Shown: piece after piece, positions 7,223-8,751 of the stretch
Layout: each line of letters opens with the position of its first letter
Position numbering within the stretch: position 1 is the first letter of the stretch
Source: Paracoccaceae bacterium
GTDB lineage: Bacteria; Pseudomonadota; Alphaproteobacteria; Rhodobacterales; Rhodobacteraceae
Reading direction: 5' to 3'
DNA length: 8,751 nucleotides
NCBI GenBank assembly: GCA_004566265.1
Contig: SPLB01000094.1
Coordinates: forward strand, 1 to 8,751
Translations under genes and position numbers: made by a program
The notes under the pieces: generated by a model
What the model was told of the DNA's origin: nothing
Databases searched by the model: none
Seen by the model: the letters and a program-made list of their open reading frames with translations, nothing else

Positions 7223-7713
7223 GGCACAATCACCCGCGTTCCGGGCTCAATGCGCTCGGCTATCCAGCGTAGGTTTTGTCGCGAAAAGGCGATGCAGCCT
7301 TCGGTCGGATAGCCCGGACGCCGCCATTGGTGCAGAAAGATCGCCGATCCTCGGTCGGTGATCGCATCCGGCCAATTCCAATCGGTCACAAGTATCAGAT
7401 CATAAAGCGGATCCGCGCGGCGCAGGCGTTCGTGGCTAAAGCGATATGGCGCGCGCACCATGTGATTGTAGTGATCATCGGATGCGTCATCGGACCAAAG
7501 ATCCTGTGGTCCGATCGGCAGCGCCCAACCATTTGGCGCCGTGATCCGATCCGGGCGATAGAGCATGCCAACAATGTGATGCGCCCCGGCTGGTGTTGCC
7601 CCGTCGCCTTCCTGTTTCTCGCGAGAGACACCAGCTTTTCCGATCGCACAGGGGAGCAATCGCCCTTGGAACCGAACGCCTTGTGGGGTCAGGACAAGGT
7701 CGTTCAGTCTCAC
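7213..7713 (-). CDS. YkuD-type L,D-transpeptidase-like protein without signal peptide
   Basis: The product is 166 aa. The catalytic motif of the YkuD (L,D-transpeptidase) domain is present: H128 in IFLHQW and T137-E138-G139-C140, with C140 the nucleophile. The usual Arg shortly after the Cys is replaced (CIAFS). In the family this enzyme cross-links or modifies peptidoglycan stem peptides in the periplasm. Here the N-terminus (MRLNDLVLTPQG) has no signal peptide or membrane segment, and no upstream start in the frame would add one. The compartment and substrate are therefore unclear. The start is a GTG sharing GTGA with the ribA stop, so translation probably depends on reinitiation; no strong ribosome binding site is visible. 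The stop lies inside the 3' end of yggS on the other strand. Confidence 0.85.
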   Translation of the reverse strand: MRLNDLVLTPQGVRFQGRLLPCAIGKAGVSREKQEGDGATPAGAHHIVGMLYRPDRITAPNGWALPIGPQDLWSDDASDDHYNHMVRAPYRFSHERLRRADPLYDLILVTDWNWPDAITDRGSAIFLHQWRRPGYPTEGCIAFSRQNLRWIAERIEPGTRVIVPQL

Positions 7714-8751
7714 AACATGTGCCCGGATTTTGCAGCCTTTGTCGCGAGGTAGCGTGTGTTATAGGCGTTCTCACCCACTTTCAGCGAGACACGCTCGGCG
7801 ACTTTGATGCCGGTTTTTTCCATCATTGCGATCTTGCCGGGGTTATTGGTCATCAAGCGCACAGAGCTAAAGCCCAATTCCTGCAACAACTGAGCGCCAA
7901 TGCGGAAGTCACGCTCGTCGTCTTCGAACCCAAGGCGATGGTTGGCCTCGACAGTGTCGAACCCCTGATCCTGGAGCGAGTAGGCGCGCATCTTGTTGGC
8001 CAGACCAATCCCGCGCCCTTCCTGGTTTAGGTAAAGCAGAACACCAGCGCCTTCTTCACCCATCTGGTCAAGCGCGCCATTCAACTGCGGCCCGCAATCG
8101 CATTTGAGCGAGCCCAGCACATCGCCGGTAAAACAGGCCGAGTGCAAACGAGTCAGCACGGGCTTGCTGCGGTCGGGTTGGCCGATCTCGATTGCATAGT
8201 GTTCTTCGGCGCCGTCTTCGGGGCGAAAGATGTGCAAACGTCCCCGCTCGGACGCCACAATCGGCAGGCGCGCGGCGGCAATCGGGTGCTGGGGCGAGCT
8301 TTCGTTCATCAACGGCTCTGCCGCATCCAAGGACAGCAGCGTCAGGTTGTAGTTGGTAGCGACAGCCTCTGCATCTGGTAGAGCAATCGACACCGAAGCC
8401 GGCAGCAGACGCGCGGATTTGACAAGCGCAATCGACAGGCGTTGCAACTTGGGGCAGCCGCCGCGGAGGCTCATCAACGGGCCTTTCATGGGGTTGTTCA
8501 GGTCATCCGCTGGGTCGGCCAGCGCGCGGATCCACCGCAGATCGACATCGGTCGGCACAGATATTCGCGCGACGTCATCATCATAAACGCGCGCTTTCAA
8601 CGTTTCAGCGCGGCGCGCAGTCAGTGTCAGCTGCACGTCTCCCAGATCTCGAAGGTCGACAAGCCGGTCTTGGCGCAGGGTTTCCACCGCCATTGTCAGG
8701 ACCGCTTGATCCTCGGTGGTCAAAATCACCGGCAGCCCCATGCGCAGGTCA
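7710..8751 (-). CDS. ribA: GTP cyclohydrolase II with decayed RibB-like N-terminal domain (5' end outside window)
   Basis: The enzyme opens GTP to the first riboflavin intermediate, in the cytosol. Counting from the first ATG in the window (8741), residues about 165-343 form a complete RibA domain. It has zinc ligands C203, C214 and C216 in CFTGDVLGSLKCDCG (the spacing of E. coli C54/C65/C67), NQEGRGIGLANK (239-250), RAYSLQDQGFDTVEAN with Y254, TNNPGKI (298-304) and the typical end GHML. Residues 1-160 are extra compared with stand-alone RibA. They align by eye with DHBP synthase (RibB) but lack its acidic catalytic loop and its RGHTE motif. The frame stays open past 8741 to the edge (codons for D-L-R precede it), so the true start is probably beyond the window. 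The stop overlaps the L,D-transpeptidase-like gene by 4 bp. Confidence 0.95.
   Translation of the reverse strand, partial: DLRMGLPVILTTEDQAVLTMAVETLRQDRLVDLRDLGDVQLTLTARRAETLKARVYDDDVARISVPTDVDLRWIRALADPADDLNNPMKGPLMSLRGGCPKLQRLSIALVKSARLLPASVSIALPDAEAVATNYNLTLLSLDAAEPLMNESSPQHPIAAARLPIVASERGRLHIFRPEDGAEEHYAIEIGQPDRSKPVLTRLHSACFTGDVLGSLKCDCGPQLNGALDQMGEEGAGVLLYLNQEGRGIGLANKMRAYSLQDQGFDTVEANHRLGFEDDERDFRIGAQLLQELGFSSVRLMTNNPGKIAMMEKTGIKVAERVSLKVGENAYNTRYLATKAAKSGHML

Overview
The window looks like a chromosomal segment of an alphaproteobacterium, most likely a marine Rhodobacteraceae (Roseobacter-type) species. This rests on protein character, not on a search. The window holds an alphaproteobacterial DUF3576 lipoprotein, a porin of the Rhodobacter capsulatus type ending in a D-L-G-V-K-F-x-F motif, and moderately GC-rich DNA. 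I see no transposase, integrase, phage gene, tRNA, rRNA or CRISPR array. Almost every base is explained by nine ordinary chromosomal genes.

Left part (1-5245, minus strand). Reading leftward, the order is a DUF3576 lipoprotein, leuS, lptE, holA and a glutathione S-transferase cut by the window edge. leuS, lptE and holA overlap by 14 and 4 bp and so form a tight operon. It joins leucyl-tRNA charging, the lipopolysaccharide-assembly lipoprotein and the clamp-loader delta subunit. The same leuS-lptE-holA order is known in E. coli, which supports the calls for the two less conserved proteins. A strong hairpin with a short T run separates the DUF3576 gene from leuS and sits almost on the leuS ribosome binding site.

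Middle (5246-6568). A divergent intergenic region of 302 bp separates the DUF3576 gene from a highly expressed-looking outer membrane porin. It carries two pairs of short repeats and a stop-free frame continuous with the porin. The porin ends at a textbook intrinsic terminator with a C(UUCG)G loop. A YggS/PLPBP-family pyridoxal-phosphate homeostasis gene follows on the plus strand.

Right part (7213-8751, minus strand). A GTP cyclohydrolase II gene (ribA, 5' end outside the window) overlaps by 4 bp a small YkuD-type L,D-transpeptidase-like gene. That gene collides tail to tail with yggS, the two overlapping by 10 bp. The RibA has an extra N-terminal domain that I read as a decayed DHBP synthase (RibB) domain.

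I found no clearly new multi-gene system. The best leads are the decayed RibB-like domain of RibA, the in-frame leader and paired repeats upstream of the porin, the hairpin directly before leuS, and the signal-peptide-less YkuD protein coupled to ribA.
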